A stretch of 64,000 bases of DNA, from NCBI RefSeq assembly GCF_016862915.1, contig NZ_BONW01000044.1, positions 1-64,000 on the forward strand. The letters run 5' to 3'. Both the position numbers and the translations under genes were made by a program. Position 1 is the stretch's first letter, and every line of letters starts with the position of its first letter. The notes under the pieces are model-generated. The model saw only the letters and a program-made list of their open reading frames with translations, ran no database searches and was not told where the DNA came from. This stretch comes from Plantactinospora endophytica. GTDB taxonomy: Bacteria; Actinomycetota; Actinomycetes; Mycobacteriales; Micromonosporaceae. Below are positions 61,792-64,000 of the stretch, one piece after another.

Positions 61792-64000
61792 TCAGGCGCC
61801 CCGGAGCACCGCACCGAACCGGCGGGCCGCCTCGGCCACCGCCGCGTCCCGGGCCGCCACCGCCTCCTCGCCGGTCAACGTCCGGTCCGGCGCCCGGAAC
61901 ACCAGCTTGTACGCCAGCGACCGGCGTCCCCGACCCAACTGCTCCGCCTCGTACACGTCGAAGAGCCGGATCGACTCCAGCAGTTCACCGGCGCCCTCGG
62001 CCAGCGCCCGGCGCACCTCGTCGGCCGGCACGTCGGCGTCCAGCACCAGCGCCACGTCGATCAGCGCGGGCGGGTACCCGGAGATCTGCGGCGCCGGCAC
62101 CACCGGGGCGGGCGGCAACGCGTCCAGGTCGAGTTCGAGGGCACTGGTCCGGGCCGGCAGGTCCAGCGCGGCCAGCGCCGCCGGATGCAGTTCACCGGCG
62201 TGCCCGACCAGTACGTCGTCGACCCGGAACTCGGCACACCTGCCGGGGTGCCAGGGCGCGTACGCCGTCTGCCGGACCACGATCCGGTCACCCGCGATCC
62301 CGGCGGCGGCCAGCACCATCCGGCCCGCCTCCACCGCGTCCGCCCAGCCGGCCGGGCGACCGGCGCCCCACCAGCCGGCCGGCTCGACCTCGCCGCTGAG
62401 TACGGCGGCGACCCGCCACGGCTGGTCCGGGAGTACGGCGTCGGCGGCCCGGAACTCCTCGTCGCTCGGCCGGTGGTCGACACCCATCGCGGGCGGCGCC
62501 CCGGTGTGCGGTCGGGGCAGGAAGACCATGCCGATCTCGTAGAGCGCCACGTCCCGGTGGCCTCGGCCGAGGTTGCGACGCAGCGTGCCGAGCAGGGTGC
62601 CGAGCAGCATCGTCCGCATCAGCGGCTCGGTGTCGGCGAGCGGGTTGGCCAGCCGCACCGCGTTCCGGCGCGGGTCGTCGGCGGGCAGACCGAGCCGGTC
62701 GAACAGCTCCGGGGCGACGAACGGCGGGGAGAGCGCCTCGACGTAGCCGTTCTCGGCCAGCGTCCGGCTCACCGAGCGGCGCCGCCGCTGCTCCGGGGTC
62801 AGCCCCCGGCCGGGCGGCGCGACCGGCAGCACCGACGGCACCTTGTCGTAGCCGTCCAGCCGGATCACCTCCTCGACCAGGTCCGCCGGGTCGGTGAGGT
62901 CCGGCCGCCAGCTCGGCGGGGTCACCACCAGGGTGTCCGGGCCGCTCGCGTGCCGCCCCCCGTGCCCGTTGCCGGTCGCGGTACGCCCGTCGCCGATCGC
63001 CACCGCGCAGCCGACCCGCTCCAGCAGCGCGATCGTCCGCTCCGGCTCGTACGCCACCCCGGCGCGTCGAGCCGGCAGGTCCGCCTCGATCACGATCCGC
63101 TGGGCGGGGCGGACGTGGTCGATGTCCAGCACCTCGGCGCCGGCCGTGCCACCGCCGTACGTGGTGAGCAGCTCGACCGCCCGCTCCAGGGCGACCAGCG
63201 GCAGGGCCGGGTCGACGCCCCGCTCCCAGCGCTTGGCTGCCTCGCTGAACAGCCGGTGCCGGCGGGCCGTCCGGCCGACCACCACCGGGTCCCAGTGCGC
63301 CGCCTCGAAGAGCACGTCGGTGGTGCTGTCGGCGACCTCGCTGGTCTCGCCGCCCATCACGGCGGCAAGCGAGATCGGCACCCCGCCGTTCGACGCTCCA
63401 CCGTTCGGCACTCCGCCGTCCCCGGCAGTCCCGCCGTTCCCGCTCGCCCCGCCGGGCAGGCCGGCGTCGCAGATCACCAGGTCCTCGGGGTCGAGGGCCC
63501 GGTCGACGCCGTCCAGCGTGGTCAGCCGCTCCCCGGGCACCGCCCGGCGGACCACCAGCTCGCCCCGGAGCGCGGCCAGGTCGAAGGCGTGCATCGGCTG
63601 GCCCAGCTCGACCATCAGGTAGTTGGTGATGTCGACCGGCAGCGAGATGGTCCGGATGCCGGCGTGGGTGAGCCGCTGCCGCATCCACTTCGGCGACTCG
63701 GCGGCCGGGTCGATCCCCCGTACCACCCGGGCGGCGAACCGGTCGCAGCCGACGGTGTCCAGCACCCGGACCGGGTACGCCGGCTCCGCCGTCGCTCCCG
63801 TGGCGGGCGCCAGCCCCGGGTCGCGGAACGGCACTTCGAAGGCGTGCGACAGCTCCCGGGCCAGGCCGCGTACGGAGAGCGCGTACCCCCGGTCCGGGGT
63901 AATCTCGACCTCGACGATCACGTCGTCGAGCCCGACCAACGGCCGCGCGTCGTCGCCGGGCTTGGCCGGCACGTCCTCGGGCAGCACCAGGATGCCGTCG
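61792..64000 (-). CDS. pheT: Phenylalanyl-tRNA synthetase beta subunit (5' end beyond window)
   Basis: This is the beta chain of the alpha2/beta2 enzyme that charges tRNA-Phe. About 735 residues are visible, and the frame is open through the right edge. Sequence at the edge (DGILVLPEDVPA) lies in the middle of the EMAP-like N-terminal region, so about 100 residues are missing. B3/B4 editing, B5 and the catalytic-like core follow (VEVEITPDRGYALSVRGLAR, ITNYLMVELGQPMHAFDLA). The C-terminal FDX-ACB anticodon-binding domain is intact (LFDVYEAEQLGRGRRSLAYK). A Gly/Asn/Ser-repeat loop (about 63390-63450) is unusual for the family. pheS should lie just outside. Confidence 0.95.
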   Translation of the reverse strand, partial: DGILVLPEDVPAKPGDDARPLVGLDDVIVEVEITPDRGYALSVRGLARELSHAFEVPFRDPGLAPATGATAEPAYPVRVLDTVGCDRFAARVVRGIDPAAESPKWMRQRLTHAGIRTISLPVDITNYLMVELGQPMHAFDLAALRGELVVRRAVPGERLTTLDGVDRALDPEDLVICDAGLPGGASGNGGTAGDGGVPNGGASNGGVPISLAAVMGGETSEVADSTTDVLFEAAHWDPVVVGRTARRHRLFSEAAKRWERGVDPALPLVALERAVELLTTYGGGTAGAEVLDIDHVRPAQRIVIEADLPARRAGVAYEPERTIALLERVGCAVAIGDGRTATGNGHGGRHASGPDTLVVTPPSWRPDLTDPADLVEEVIRLDGYDKVPSVLPVAPPGRGLTPEQRRRRSVSRTLAENGYVEALSPPFVAPELFDRLGLPADDPRRNAVRLANPLADTEPLMRTMLLGTLLGTLRRNLGRGHRDVALYEIGMVFLPRPHTGAPPAMGVDHRPSDEEFRAADAVLPDQPWRVAAVLSGEVEPAGWWGAGRPAGWADAVEAGRMVLAAAGIAGDRIVVRQTAYAPWHPGRCAEFRVDDVLVGHAGELHPAALAALDLPARTSALELDLDALPPAPVVPAPQISGYPPALIDVALVLDADVPADEVRRALAEGAGELLESIRLFDVYEAEQLGRGRRSLAYKLVFRAPDRTLTGEEAVAARDAAVAEAARRFGAVLRGA

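Overview
The window is very GC-rich DNA from an actinomycete. The dense use of GTG starts, the ATGA/GTGA gene overlaps, the arg cluster order, the sugar ABC operon lacking its own ATPase and the general protein style all suggest a Micromonosporaceae member. That placement is inferred from gene content, not from a marker comparison. No rRNA or tRNA gene lies inside the window. A strong outward-facing promoter at the left edge may serve an rRNA operon just outside it.

Layout, left to right. (1) 1-16400: tyrS, a GH36 alpha-galactosidase, a LuxR-type two-component pair divergent from an ABC exporter (ATPase plus FtsX-like permease), a TauE/SafE anion exporter, a membrane-anchored FKBP, a scrambled spot with a peroxiredoxin remnant and a 61-bp duplication, an MFS transporter, a PadR regulator with a HAAS-type membrane protein, and a thioredoxin-fold protein. 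(2) 16416-25312: a sugar-use locus. A binding protein, two permeases and a GH1 beta-glucosidase form one minus-strand operon, divergent from a ROK repressor and followed by a large secreted carbohydrate-binding beta-helix protein. A similar AT-rich operator lies before the operon and before the secreted protein gene. (3) 25907-38700: a 12.8-kb integrative element that has split the host 3-methyladenine DNA glycosylase gene (mpg). It carries a large serine integrase, an FtsK-like DNA translocase of the actinomycete conjugation type, a DUF2637 protein, an AlpA/Xis-like protein, many small unknown genes, and its own intact mpg gene. The mpg start overlaps the 3' end of the integrase gene. (4) 38930-43015: a PH-like membrane protein with a MarR regulator, two small proteins, a probable DNA-binding protein behind a 16-bp inverted repeat, and an epoxide hydrolase. 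(5) 43269-51024: the arginine cluster argC-J-B-D-F-R-H with paired ARG-box-like sites. argG is reduced to a 49-codon remnant between argR and argH. (6) 51172-57507: a beta-propeller protein and a three-gene operon (class III cyclase-like protein, STAND-like NTPase with helical repeats, unknown protein) divergent from a CRP/FNR regulator. The first two operon proteins share an unusual Gly/Asn/His-rich motif. (7) 57708-64000: an MFS transporter, an anchored solute-binding protein paired with a membrane protein, and pheT, which runs off the right edge.

The two most interesting loci are the element that breaks mpg while supplying a replacement, and the cyclase/NTPase/CRP cluster, which is laid out like a cyclic-nucleotide or STAND-type signalling (possibly immune) module. 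A recurring oddity is short tandem duplication at or near gene 3' ends (ROK gene, mpg, PH-like gene, HAAS gene).
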